Under the pieces are notes generated by a model. That model was not told the DNA's origin. It searched no databases and saw only the letters and a list, made by a program, of their open reading frames with translations. From Eutreptiella sp. 'Long Island Sound 2002' (lineage: Eukaryota; Euglenozoa; Euglenophyceae; Eutreptiales; Eutreptiaceae): a stretch of DNA of 64,000 nucleotides. This document shows, one piece after another, positions 22,556-34,343 of this stretch (its first letter is position 1; each line of letters opens with the position of its first letter). The stretch lies in assembly GCA_964036045.1 (NCBI GenBank), contig OZ038402.1, forward strand, positions 11,179,739 through 11,243,738. Reading direction: 5' to 3'. Both the position numbers and the translations under genes were made by a program.

Positions 22556-25500
22556 GGGGCTGCGCAGGGGCGCGGACTGGGGCTGCGCAGGGGCGCAGAC
22601 GGGGGCTGCGCATGGGCGCAGACTGGGGCTGCGCAGGGGCGCAGACTGGGGCCGCGCAGGGGCGCAGACTGGGGCTGCGCATGCGCGCAGACTGGGGCTG
22701 CGCAGGGGCGCAGACTGGGGCTGCGCAGGGGCGCAGACTGGGGCTGCGCATGGGCGCAGACTGGGGCCGCGCAGGAGCGCAGACTGGGGCTGCGCATGGG
22801 CCAGACTGGGGCTGTGCAGGGGCGCAGACTGGGGCTGCGCAGGGGCGCAGACTGGGGCTGCGCAGGGGCGCAGACCGGGGCTGCGCAGGGGCGCAGACTG
22901 GGGCTGCGCAGGAGCGCAGACTGCGGCTGCGCAGGGGCGCAGTCTGGGGCTGCGCAGGGGCGCAGACTGGGGCTGCGCATGGGCGCAGACCGGGGCTGCG
23001 CAGGCGCGCAGACTGGGGCTGCGCAGGGGCGCAGACTGGGGCTGCGCATGGGCGCAGACTGGGGCTGCGCAGGGGCGCAGACTGGGGCTGCGCAAGGGCG
23101 CAGACTGGGGCTGCGCGTGGGCGCCGACTGGGGCTGCGCAGGAGCGCAGACTGGGGCTGCGCAGGGGCGCGGACTGGGGCTGTGCAGGGGCGCGGACTGG
23201 GGCTGCGCAGGGGCGCAGACTGGGGCTGCGCAGGGGCGCAGACTGGGGCTGTGCAGGGGCGCGGACTGGGGCTGCGCAGGGGCGCAGACTGGGGCTGCGC
23301 AGGGGCGCGGACTGGGGCTGTGCAGGGGCGCGGACTGGGGCTGCGCAGGGGCGCAGACTGGGGCTGCGCAGGGGCGCAGACTGGGGCTGCGCAGGGGCGC
23401 AGACTGCGGCTGCGCATGAGCGCAGACTGGGGCTGCGCAGGGGCGCAGACTGAGGCTGCGCAGGGGCGCAGACTGGGGCTGCGCAGGGGCGCAGACTGGG
23501 GCTGCGCATGCGCGCAGACTGGGGCTGCGCAGGGGCGCAGACTGAGGCTGCGCCGGGGCGCAGACTGGGGCTGCGCATGGGCGCAGACTGGGGCTGCGCA
23601 GGGGCGCGGACTGGGGCTGCGCATGGGCGCAGACTGGGGCTGCGCAGGGGCGCAGACGGTGGCTGCGCCGGGGCGCAGACTGGGGCTGCGCAGGGGCGCA
23701 GACTGGGGCTGCGCAGGGGCGCAGACTGGGGCTGCGCATGCGCGCAGACTGGGTCTGCGCAGGGGCGCAGACTGGGGCTGCGCAGGGGCGCAGACTGGGG
23801 CCGCGCAGGGGCGCAGACTGGGGCTGCGCAGGGGCGCAGACTGGGGCTGCGCATGGGCGCAGACTGGGGCTGCGCAGGGGCGCAGACTGGGGCTGCGCAT
23901 GGGCGCAGACTGGGGCTGCGCATGAGCGCAGACAGGGGCTGCGCAGGGGCGCAGACTGGGGCTGCGCATGGGCGCAGACTGGGGCTGCGCAGGAGCGCAG
24001 ACTGGGGCTGCGCAGGGGCGCGGACTGGGGCTGTGCAGGGGCGCGGACTGGGGCTGCGCAGGGGCGCAGACTGGGGCTGCGCAGGGGCGCAGACTGGGGC
24101 TGCGCAGGGGCGCAGACTGCGGCTGCGCATGCGCGCAGACTGGGGCTGCGCAGGGGCGCAGACTGAGGCTGCGCAGGGGCGCAGACTGGGGCTGCGCAGG
24201 GGCGCAGACTGGGGCTGCGCAGGGGCGCAGACTGGGGCTGCGCAGGGGCGCAGACTGAGGCTGCGCCGGGGCGCAGACTGGGGCTGCGCATGGGCGCAGA
24301 CTGGGGCTGCGCAGGGGCGCGGACTGGGGCTGCGCATGGGCGCAGACTGGGGCTGCGCAGGGGCGCAGACGGTGGCTGCGCCGGGGCGCAGACTGGGGCT
24401 GCGCAGGGGCGCAGACTGGGGCTGCGCAGGGGCGCAGACTGGGGCTGCGCATGCGCGCAGACTGGGGCTGCGCATGCGCGCAGACTGGGTCTGCGCAGGG
24501 GCGCAGACTGGGGCTGCGCAGGGGCGCAGACTGGGGCCGCGCAGGGGCGCAGACTGGGGCTGCGCAGGGGCGCAGACTGGGGCTGCGCATGGGCGCAGAC
24601 TGGGGCTGCGCAGGGGCGCAGACTGGGGCTGCGCATGGGCGCAGACTGGGGCTGCGCATGAGCGCAGACAGGGGCTGCGCAGGGGCGCAGACTCGGGCTG
24701 CGCATGAGCGCAGACTGGGGCTGCGCAGGGGCGCGGACTGGGGCTGCGCAGGGGCGCAGACTGGGGCTGCGCAGGGGCGCGGACCGGGGCTGCGCAGGGG
24801 CGCGGACCAGGGCTGCGCAGGGGCGCAGACTGGGGCTGCGCAGGGGCGCAGACTGGGGCTGCGCAGGGGCGCAGACTGGGGCTGCGCATGGGCGCAGACT
24901 GGGGCTGCGCAGGGGCGCAGACTGGGGCTGCGCGGGGGCGCAGACAGACTGGGGCTGCGCAGGAGCGCAGACTGGGGCTGCGCAGGGGCGCAGACTGGGG
25001 CTGCGCAGGGGCGCGGACTGGGGCTGTGCAGGGGCGCGGACTGGGGCTGCGCAGGGGCGCAGACTGGGGCTGCGCATGGGCGCAGACTGGGGCTGTGCAG
25101 GGGCGCAGACTGGGGCTGCGCAGGGGCGCAGACTGGGGCTGCGCAGGGGCGCAGACTGGCGCTGCGCATTGGCGCAGACTGGGGCTGCGCATGAGCGCAG
25201 ACTGGGGCTGCGCAGGGGCGCAGACTGGGGCTGCGCAGGAGCGCAGACTGGGGCTGCGCATGCGCGCAGACTGGGGCTGCGCATGGGCGCAGACTGGGGC
25301 TGCGCAGGGGCGCAGACTGGGGCTGCGCAGGAGCGCAGACTGGGGCTGCGCAGGGGCGCAGACTGGGGCCGCGCAGGAGCGCAGACTGGGGCTGCGCATG
25401 GGCCAGACTGGGGCTGTGCAGGGGCGCAGACTGGGGCTGCGCAGGGGCGCAGACTGGGGCTGCGCAGGGGCGCAGACCGGGGCTGCGCAGGGGCGCAGAC

Positions 25501-26828
25501 TGGGGCTGCGCAGGAGCGCAGACTGCGGCTGCGCAGGGGCGCAGTCTGGGGCTGCGCAGGGGCGCAGACTGGGGCTGCGCATGGGCGCAGACCGGGGCTG
25601 CGCAGGCGCGCAGACTGGGGCTGCGCAGGGGCGCAGACTGGGGCTGCGCATGGGCGCAGACTGGGGCTGCGCAGGGGCGCAGACAGGGGCTGCGCAAGGG
25701 CGCAGACTGGGGCTGCGCGTGGGCGCCGACTGGGGCTGCGCAGGAGCGCAGACTGGGGCTGCGCAGGGGCGCGGACTGGGGCTGTGCAGGGGCGCGGACT
25801 GGGGCTGCGCAGGGGCGCAGACTGGGGCTGCGCAGGGGCGCAGACTGGGGCTGCGCGTGGGCGCCGACTGGGGCTGCGCAGGAGCGCAGACTGGGGCTGC
25901 GCAGGGGCGCGGACTGGGGCTGTGCAGGGGCGCGGACTGGGGCTGCGCAGGGGCGCAGACTGGGGCTGCGCAGGGGCGCAGACTGGGGCTGCGCAGGGGC
26001 GCAGACTGCGGCTGCGCATGCGCGCAGACTGGGGCTGCGCAGGGGCGCAGACTGAGGCTGCGCAGGGGCGCAGACTGGGGCTGCGCAGGGGCGCAGACTG
26101 GGGCTGCGCATGCGCGCAGACTGGGGCTGCGCAGGGGCGCAGACTGAGGCTGCGCCGGGGCGCAGACTGGGGCTGCGCATGGGCGCAGACTGGGGCTGCG
26201 CAGGGGCGCGGACTGGGGCTGCGCAGGGGCGCAGACTGGGGCTGCGCATGCGCGCAGACTGGGGCTGCGCATGCGCGCAGACTGGGTCTGCGCAGGGGCG
26301 CAGACTGGGGCCGCGCAGGGGCGCAGACTGGGGCTGCGCAGGGGCGCAGACTGGGGCTGCGCATGGGCGCAGACTGGGGCTGCGCAGGGGCACAGACTGG
26401 GGCTGCGCATGGGCGCAGACAGGGGCTGCGCATGAGCGCAGACAGGGGCTGCGCAGGGGCGCAGACTGGGGCTGCGCATGAGCGCAGACTGGGGCTGCGC
26501 AGGGGCGCGGACTGGGGCTGCGCAGGGGCGCAGACTGGGGCAGCGCAGGGGCGCAGACTGGGGATGCGCATGGGCGCAGACTGGGCATGCGCATGGGCGC
26601 AGACTGGGGCTGCGCATGGGCGCAGACTGGGGCTGCGCAGGGGCGCAGACTGGGGCTGCGCAGGGGCGCAGACTGGGGCTGTGCAGGGGCGCAGACTGGG
26701 GCTGCGCAGGGGCGAAGACTGGGGCTGCGCAGGGGCGCAGACTGGGGCAGCGCATGGGCGCAGACAGGGGCTGCGCATGGGCGCAGACTGGGGCTGCGCA
26801 GGAGCGCAGACTGGGGCTGCGCAGGAGG
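22556..26828 (+). repeat. 23-bp hairpin-cored minisatellite
   Basis: The array holds roughly 185 copies of a 23-bp unit with the core CTGCGCAGGGGCGCAG followed by ACTGGGG. CTGCGC and GCGCAG form a perfect 6-bp stem around a 4-nt loop. Loops vary (AGGG, ATGG, ATGC, AGGA, ATGA, AAGG, CGGG) while the stem is mostly constant. Because 23 is not a multiple of 3 and the unit has no stop triplets, all frames stay open and repeat every 23 codons. The apparent 1365- to 1537-codon minus-strand ORFs and the 1127-codon plus-strand ORF here are artefacts. Confidence 0.97.
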
Positions 26829-27660
26829 GGGGGGGGGGGGCGCCTCACCACAGGCTTTTGGCGACCCCCCCAGGCGCCGGGCTCCTCACCAGGAGGTTAT
26901 TGGGGCCCGGGCCAGCGTGTGCGCGAGGGCCCCAATACGCAGACTGGGGCTGTGCAGGAGCGCAGACTGGGGCTGCGCAGGGGCGCAGACTGGGGCTGCG
27001 CATGGGCGCAGACTGGGGCTGCGCATGGGCGCAGACTGGGGCTGCGCAGGGGCGCAGACTGGGGCTGCGCAGGGGCGCAGACTGGGGCTGCGCATGGGCG
27101 CAGACTGGGGCTGCGCAGGGGCGCAGACTGGGGCTGCGCAGGGGCGCAGACTGGGGCAGCGCATGGGCGCAGACAGGGGCTGCGCATGGGCGCAGACTGG
27201 GGCTGCGCAGGAGCGCAGACTGGGGCTGCGCAGGAGGGGGGGGGGGGGCGCCTCACCACAGGCTTTTGGCGACCCCCCCAGGCGCCGGGCTCCTCACCAG
27301 GAGGTTATTGGGGCCCGGGCCAGCGTGTGCGCGAGGGCCCCAATACGCAGACTGGGGCTGTGCAGGAGTGCAGACTGGGGCTGCGCAGGGGCGCAGACTG
27401 TGGCTGCGCATGGGCGCAGACTGGGGCTGCGCATGGGCGCAGACTGGGGCTGCGCAGGGGCGCAGACTGGGGCTGCGCATGCGCGCAGACTGGGGCTGCG
27501 CAGGGGCGCAGACTGGGGCTGTGCAGGGGCACAGACTTGGGAGGCGCAGGAGGGGGGGGGGGGGGGGCGCCTCACCACAGGCTTTTGGCGACCCCCCCAG
27601 GCGCCGGGCTCCTCACCAGGAGGTTATTGGGGCCCGGGCCAGCGTGTGCGCGAGGGCCTC
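26824..27660 (+). repeat. Three-copy higher-order block interrupting the 23-bp array
   Basis: A block of about 115 bp occurs at about 26824, 27231 and 27547. It contains a poly-G run, CGCCTCACCACAGGCTTTTG, GGCGCCGGGCTCCTCACC and GAGGTTATTGGGGCCCGGGC. The copies are separated by 13 and then 9 units of the 23-bp repeat. The blocks are nearly identical, which suggests recent amplification of block plus repeats as one unit. Confidence 0.85.
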
Positions 27661-27957
27661 ACCACAGGTTTTTGGCCCCGCGCTGTCGGGGGGGGGCGCG
27701 CCGGGGGGCCGTTCAGGCTGGTTCCCCCCGGGGCTGGCTCAGTTGTGCATGGCCACAGGCCAGCAGAGGCTGTTTCTTACGGGGCTCATGTCGGTTCATG
27801 GCCCAGGGCGCATGGGGGAGGGCCCCAACTCTCGCCCCCGGAGGTTCTTGCTGGCTGTCCTGGGGGGGGGGGGGGCATGCGGTTTCGTGTGTTTTGGGAG
27901 GCGAGCTACCTCCCATGGCAAAACCCAGGCGGCCTCTTCGCGCTGGGGAACCTCCGC
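27661..27957. other. Unique GC-rich spacer before the second 26-bp array
   Basis: About 300 bp of non-repetitive DNA ends at GAACCTCCGCTGAGGTGCTC, where the 26-bp repeat resumes. The resumed array begins with a unit type (poly-G, GGTGGGGGTGGGGG, TGCGTAGTTGG) like that at about 21730. No gene is recognised. Confidence 0.5.
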
Positions 27958-30900
27958 TGAGGTGCTCAATTGGGGGGGGGGGGGGGTGGGGGTGGGGGCT
28001 GAGGTGCGTAGTTGGGGAGGGGGGCTGAGGTGCTCAATTTGGGGAGGGGGTGGGGGGCTGAGGTGCTCAATTGGGGAGGGGGGCTGAGGTGCTCAATTGG
28101 GGAGGGGGTGGGGGGCTGAGGTGCTCAATTGGGGAGGGGGTGGGGGGGCTGAGGTGCTCAATTGGGCAGGGGAGGGGGGCTGAGGTGCTCACTTGGGGAG
28201 GGGGGCTGAGGTGCTCAATTGGGGAGGGGGTGGGGGGGGCTGAGTTGCTCAATTGGGGAGGGGGGCTGAGGTGCTCAATTGGGGAAGGGGTGGGGGGCTG
28301 AGGTGCTCAATTGGGGAGGGGGGCTGAGGTGCTCACTTGGGGAGGGGGTGGGGGGGACTGAGGTGCTCAATTGGTGAGGGGCTGGGTGGGGGGGCTGTGG
28401 TGCGTTGTTGGGGAGGGGGGCTGAGGTGCTCAATTGGGGAGGGGTGGGGGGGCCGAGGTGCTCAATTGGGGAGGGGGGCTGAGGTGCTCAATTGGGGAGG
28501 GGAGGGGGGCTGAGGTGCTCAATTGGGGAGGGGGGCTGAGGTGCTCAATTGGGGAGGGGTGGGGGGGCTGAGGTGCTCAATTGGGAGGGGGGCTGAGGTG
28601 CTCAATTGGGGACGGGGGCTGAGGTGCTCAATTGGGGAGGGGGAGGGGGGGCTGAGGTGCTCAATTGGGGAGGGGGGCTGAGGTGCTCAATTGGGGAGGG
28701 GGTGGGGGGGCTGAGGTGCTCAATTGGGGAGGGGTGGGGGGGCTGAGGTGCTCAATTGGGGAGGGGGGCTGAGGTGCTCAATTGGGGAGGGGGTGGGGGG
28801 GCTGAGGTGCTCAATTGGGGAGGGGGTGGGGGGGGCTGAGGTGCTCAATTGGGGAGGGGGACTGAGGTGCTCAATTGGGGAGGGGCTGGGGGGGGCTGAG
28901 GTCCTCAATTGGGGGGGGGGTGGGGGTGGGGGCTGAGGTGCGTAGTTGGGGAGGGGGGCTGAGGTGCTCAATTGGGGAGGGGGTGGGGGGGCTGAGGTGC
29001 TCAATTGGGGAGGGGGGCTGAGGTGCTCAATTGGGGAGGGGTGGGGGGGACTGAGGTGCTCAATTGGGGAGGGGCTGGGGGGGGGGGCTGAGGTGCGTAG
29101 TTGGGGAGGGTGGCTGAGGTGCTCAATTGGGGAGGTGGTGGGGGGGGCTGAGGTGCTCAATTGGGGAGGGGTGGGGGGGGGCTGAGGTGCTCAATTGGGG
29201 AGGGGATGGGGGGGCTGAGGTGCTCAATTGGGGAGGGGGGCTGAGGTGCTCAATTGGGGAGGGGAGGGGGGGCTGAGGTGCTCAATTGGGGAGGGGGCTG
29301 ACGTGCTCAATTGGGGAGGGGGGCTGAGGTGCTCAATTGGGGAGGGAGGGGGGGCTGAGGTGCTCAATTGGGGAGGGGGCTGAGGTGCTCAATTGGGGGG
29401 GGGGGCTGAGGTGCTCAATTGGGGAGGGGAGGGGGGGCTGAGGTGCTCAATTGGGGAGGGGGGCTGAGGTGCTCAATTGGGGATGGGCTGGGGGGGCTGA
29501 GGTGCTCAATTGGGGAGGGGGTGGGGGGCTGAGGTGCTCAATTGGGGAGGGGGCCTGAGGTGCTCAATTGGGGAGGGGGGGCTGAGGTGCTCAATTGGGG
29601 AGGGGGCCTGAGGTGCTCAATTGGGGAGGGGGGCTGAGGTGCTCAATTGGGGAGGGGGGCTGAGGTGCTCAATTGGGGAGGGGAGGGGGGGCTGAGGTGC
29701 TCAATTGGGGAGGGGGGACTGAGGTGCTCAATTGGGAGGGGGGCTGAGGTGCTCAATTGGGGAGGGGGGAGGGGGGCTGAGGTGCTCAATTGGGGAGGGG
29801 GGCTGAGGTGCTCAATTGGGGAGGGGGGCTGAGGTGCTCAATTGGGGAGGGGGGCTGAGGTGCTCAATTGGGGAGGGTGGCTGAGGTGCTCAATTGGGGA
29901 GGGGGGCTGAGGTGCTCAATTGGGGAGGGGGGCTCAGGTGCTCAATTGGGGAGGGGGGCTGAGGTGCTCAATTGGGGAGGGAGGGGGGGCTGAGGTGCTC
30001 AATTGGGGAGGGGGGCTGAGGTGCTCAATTGGGGAGGGAGGCTGAGGTGCTCAATTGGGGAGGGGAGCCGAGGTGCTCAATTGGGGAGGGGGAGGGGGGG
30101 CTGAGGTGCACAATTGGGGAGGGGGGCTGAGGTGCTCAATTGGGCAGGGGAGGGGGGCTGAGGTGCTCAATTGGGAGGGGTGGGGGGGCTGAGGTGCTCA
30201 ATTGGGGAGGGGGGCTGAGGTGCTCAATTGGGGAGGGGGGCTGAGGTGCTCAATTGGGAGGGGAGGGGGGGCTGAGGTGCTCAATTGGGGAGGGGGGCTG
30301 AGGTGCTCAATTTGGGAGAGGGGCCGAGGTGCTCAATTGGGGAGGGGAGGGGGGCTGAGGTGCTCAATTGGGGAGGGGGGCTGAGGTGCTCAATTGGGGA
30401 GGGGGGCTGAGGTGCTCAATTGGGGAGGGGAGGGGGGCTGAGGTGCTCAATTGGGGAGGGGGGCTGACGTGCTCAATTGGGGAGGGGGGCTGAGGGTGCT
30501 CAATTGGCGAGGGGAGGGGGGCTGAGGTGCTCAATTGGGGAGGGGGGCTGAGGTGCTCAATTGGGGAGGGGGTGGGGGGCTGAGGTGCTCAATTGGGGAG
30601 GGGATGGGGGGGCTGAGGTGCTCAATTGGGGAGGGGGGGCTGAGGTGCTCAATTGGGTGGGGGGGCTGAGGTGCTCAATTGGGCAGGGGGGGCCGAGGTG
30701 CTCAATTGGGGAGGGGGGGGCTGAGGTGCTCAATTGGGGAGGGGGGCTGAGGTGCTCAATTGGGGAGGGGGCTGAGGTGCTCAATTGGGGAGGGGAGGGG
30801 GGGCTGAGGTGCTCAATTGGGGAGGGGGGCTGAGGTGCTCAATTGGGGAGGGGGGCTGAGGTGCTCAATTGGGGAGGGGGGCTGAGGTGCTCAATTGGGG

Positions 30901-31345
30901 AGGGGAGGGGGGGCTGAGGTGCTCAATTGGGGAGGGGGGCTGAGGTGCTCAATTGGGGAGGGGGGCTGAGGTGCTCAATTGGGGAGGGGGGCTGAGGTGC
31001 TCAATTGGGGAGGGGGGCTGAGGTGCTCAATTGGGGAGGGGAGGGGGGGCTGAGGTGCTCAATCGGGGAGGGGGGACTGAGGTGCTCAATTGGCGAGGGG
31101 GGCTGAGGTGCTCAATTGGGGAGGGGAGCCGAGGTGCTCAATTGGGGAGGGGAGGGGGGGCTGAGGTGCTCAATTGGGGAGGGGGGCTGAAGTGCTCAAT
31201 TGGGGAGCAATTGGGAGGGGCTGAGGTGCTCAATTGGGGAGGGGGGCTGAGGTGCTCAATTGGGGAGGGGGGCTGAGGTGCTCAATTGGGGAGGGGGGCT
31301 GAGGTGCTTAATTGGGGATGGGAGGGGGATGGGCTGAGGTGCGCA
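27958..31345 (+). repeat. 26-bp G-rich minisatellite, second block
   Basis: This is the same unit and strand as the 7.2-22.3 kb array, with many GGTGGGGGG-extended and GGAGGGG-extended units. It decays at the right edge into G-rich sequence around 31345-31385. Confidence 0.95.
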
Positions 31346-32545
31346 GATGGGGAGGGAGGGCGCGGGGGGGGGGCGGGGGGGGCTGAGTGTTTTTCTGAGT
31401 GTCTATTTTTTTTCGACTCTGACGAAAGGCGCGTAGGACCGGTCATTCCGGTTGGTTATCAGCCTTGATCTCTTTTTGGCGGTGCAATGCTGTGGCTTGC
31501 GCAATTTTCTTGAGCGCAATCACCACGTGACACACCCCCGTGTCACCGCACGGGGGGGCTGAGGTGCTCAGAAAATGGAAGATATAGGAAAAGTCCAGTT
31601 CCAATTTTCACAACGCCAACAGCACTACGCAACAGCAGTAGCAGTGACTCGGATTCAAGTGGTTGTGTTCCAAGTCATCATGGGCTCTGCAAGCCGGCCA
31701 CAGCAATTTGCAGTATTACTCTCCAACTGTGGCCTGGTTTCACCCATCAGGACGGCGCTGACTGCGTGCGTCCAAAGTGGTAAACAATAATGAAATCGAG
31801 AAGCAGTCTTGCAATGCTGACAATGAATCAGGCCAGATGGCGAATAATGATAAAGCATAGTACAAATCTGGACAAGCAAACATTTGAAAGTTCCACGCAC
31901 TGTATCCACGTCTTTGGAGCGCGCGAGGCGAGATGCTGCGCGATTTGAAACCGCCAGTTGCAGGAACACACGGAAAAATCAACATCAACCTGTAGCCGGA
32001 TTAAATCAGAGGCTGCAACTGTGTACCAAGGCAGCAATAAAATACCATGGCAGAAAAATCCACCCACCCTTCCATGTTGCCAAATTATCGAAGGGGCACC
32101 AAGGTACGACCGGTGAAGGGGTAGTCCCCATTCCAACGCAGCAGCAGACGTAGTCAAAGGTAAAGACTCATGAAGCAGCCACGCACATCCAAAGCGGCAG
32201 GATCCCCATTTGCATATTTTTACCAAAGTGCTGAATAATCCACGTACGCACAGCCGTGCATGCTTGAGATTGTAGGCTTCCTCAGCTCAACACCGCCACT
32301 CCAACAGGCATTTGATCAACCAGAAGAAGGTGAAACCTGTCGGAACAGACAACCTGCACCAAAGCACCAAAGCAGTGAAGCTTGCAACGAGAGGGCAAAC
32401 ATCAAGGTCCCGGGGTATCCATGCATAGACAGCCCGCGGTACAGCCACAAGGTAGAAGTCCAGGTCATGGGGACATATGCCGGCCCTCAGTTGTCGTCAT
32501 CAAACGATTACAAGCGCAGGAGTTCGTAGGTGGGTGGCATTGTGC
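31346..32545. other. AT-richer unassigned region
   Basis: Composition changes sharply from the satellites, with roughly balanced GC. A single 26-bp-unit remnant (GGGGCTGAGGTGCTCAG) lies at about 31555. Frames of about 100-130 codons on the minus strand (31655-31969, 31828-32226) have no codon bias or recognisable domain. It may be an intron or an old transposon. I see no gene. Confidence 0.35.
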
Positions 32546-33000
32546 CACTGCGCAGCACGTACCCTGTCGCACAGTGCGGCAGGCACTCTGTGACGACCTC
32601 TGTCACACTATGCTGCTAGCTCAATGTCACGCAGTGCAACTGGCACACTGTGACGCTGTGCAGTAGGCATAGTAGGCATACTAGGCATACTGTTACGCAG
32701 TGTAGCAGGCACTCTGTGACACTGCAGCTAGCTCACTGCTAGGTAGTGCACCTGGCACACTGCCGCGTTGTGTAGCAGCATATTGTGACACTGTGCAGCA
32801 TGTGCAGCAGGCACACTATCACACCGTGCAGCAGGCACTCTGTGACGCCATGGCGCTGTTCGGTACGCACTCTATCACACTGTACTCTACCACACTGTGC
32901 AGCAAGCCCACCATCACACAGTGCAACCGGCGCACTGTGACACCGTGCAACAAGCACACTGTCACATGTTGTGTATGCAACAAGCTCTCTGTCCCGCTGA
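32546..33000. repeat. Degenerate repeat of about 29 bp built on CACTGTGACACAGTG-like palindromes
   Basis: Variants of GCAGCAGGCACTCTGTGACG and CACACTGTGACACTGTGCAG recur about every 25-30 bp. Many contain a near-perfect palindrome of the form CACTGTG-N-CACAGTG. Sequence is diverged and unit order irregular. Confidence 0.7.
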
Positions 33001-33023
33001 AGGGGAGGAGGGAGGCACGGCGG

Positions 33024-33305
33024 TGCTCAATTGGGGAGGGAGGGGGGCGGCTGAGGTGCTCAATGGGGGAGCGGCGGGGGGGGGGGGAGGTTTTGCGAAA
33101 GGTGCCTGGGGGCGTACTCGGCTCTTGACAAGCTTTTCCTTCTTGTGACCACATGTTGTGCTGAACCCGTCTCAACCAACAACACTCATGACAGCTCACA
33201 CGACACCATACGTGGGGGGGGGGGGGGGGGCACTGAGGTGCTCATTTGGGGAGGGGGAGGTGGGGGACTGAGGTGCTCGATGGGGGGGGGGGGGGGCTGA
33301 GGATG
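33024..33305 (+). repeat. Scattered remnants of the 26-bp minisatellite
   Basis: Isolated units (GGTGCTCAATTGGGGAGGG at about 33021-33040, another at about 33055, two more at 33230-33285) are separated by unrelated DNA, as at the edge of a decaying array. Confidence 0.8.
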
Positions 33306-33605
33306 GATGGGCGTCACCACCCAAATGCCCGGCAAGAAATATCAGGGAGCATCAATCAGCATTCAAGAAATGACAGCATGGATCCAGAAACCTTTTTTCA
33401 TTTTTTTCCAAGTTTTTGAGAGTTTTTTTGACAGTCTTTGGTAACAGTTCTTTACAGGTTTTACCGCAGTGGTCGTGCTCCACCAAGACGTTTCGGCCAA
33501 GGCGGTTGCACCCTTTGGCATGTCGGACGGGCCATCCTCCGACGAGACTTAAAGCAAGCAGCTGCACGGGCCACTATGGCGGTGGGCCTCAGTGAGCGGC
33601 GAAGG
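33306..33605. other. Unassigned spacer
   Basis: Mixed sequence with a T-rich patch at 33390-33430. No supported ORF or repeat. Confidence 0.35.
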
Positions 33606-34048
33606 GGCACAGGCACGGGCAGGGGCAGGGGCAGGGGCAGGGGCAGGGGCAGGGGCAGGGGCAGGGGCAGGGGCATGGGCAGGGGCAGGGGCAGGGGCAG
33701 GGGCACGGGCACGGGCACGGGTACGGGCACGGGCACGGGCACGGGCACGGGCAGGGGCAGGGGCAGGGGCATGGGCAGGGGCAGGGGCAGGGGCAGGGGC
33801 AGGGGCAGGGGCAGGGGCAGGGGCATGGGCAGGGGCAGGGGCAGGGGCATGGGCAGGGGCAGGGGCAGGGGCACGGGCACGGGCACGGGCACGGGCAGGG
33901 GCAGGGGCAGGGGCAGGGGCAGGGGCACGGGCACGGGCACGGGCACGGGCACGGGCAGGGGCATGGGCAGGGGCAGGGGCAGGGGCATGGGCAGGGGCAG
34001 GGGCAGGGGCAGGGGCAGGGGCAGGGGCATGGGCAGGGGCAGGGGCCA
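33606..34048 (+). repeat. (GGGGCA)n hexanucleotide array
   Basis: The array consists of hexamers GGGGCA with GGGCAC and GGGCAT variants, on the strand opposite to the 38.6-40.9 kb array. All six frames are open and give GRGRG, AGAGA, or LPLPM and CPCPC dipeptide repeats, which are artefacts. G4-forming potential is high. Confidence 0.95.
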
Positions 34049-34082
34049 CAAAAGCGGGCTGTATTTTCGCTCTTCACATCAG

Positions 34083-34343
34083 TTCGGAACCCTCCTCGCC
34101 CACGTCCGACCCAAAGCCGCCGCCGATGGAGATGCGTGGGGACTGGGGTGCCCCCCCGCCCCTGGCGACGCCGCCCCCCAAAACCCCTCCGCTCAAGCCC
34201 ACGCCCCCGTCCGGGACGACGCCCAAGCGCGCGCCCCCCCCGCGGCCCACGGACCCCGTGGAGGCCCCTTCGTGGGACTGGAATGCGTTGGCCCCGCCGC
34301 AGGAAACGACCCCCAAGGCCCCCCCAAAGCGCCACCTCCGGAG
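34083..34343 (+). CDS. Proline-rich internal exon (candidate exon 2)
   Basis: The acceptor is TCGCTCTTCACATCAG and the donor GTGTGT. The frame has one leading nucleotide and ends in phase 2, with very strong GC3. It codes SEPSSPTSDPKPPPMEMRGD, then a proline/threonine/lysine-rich stretch, then DPVEAPSWDWNALAPPQE and a basic end (KRHLRR). Acidic/aromatic patches in a proline-rich linker suggest an unstructured region of a larger protein. I do not recognise the family. The phase matches the 7.0-kb exon upstream and the 36.9-kb exon downstream. The hexamer array ends 35 bp before it, so that array lies in the presumed intron. Confidence 0.55.

Noticed and set aside
22165-28087. Very long open frames (1127 to 1537 codons) over the 23-bp array on both strands
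   Set aside because: The 23-bp unit has no stop triplet in any frame, so all frames are open and the products are 23-residue echoes of the repeat. No start context, domain or codon signal.
7231-31345. Many EVLNWGGGLRCSIGEGG-type frames of 60-150 codons
   Set aside because: Repeat translations interrupted whenever the G tract changes length.
31655-32226. Minus-strand frames of 104 and 132 codons as host genes
   Set aside because: They overlap each other in different frames and show no codon bias or recognisable motif.
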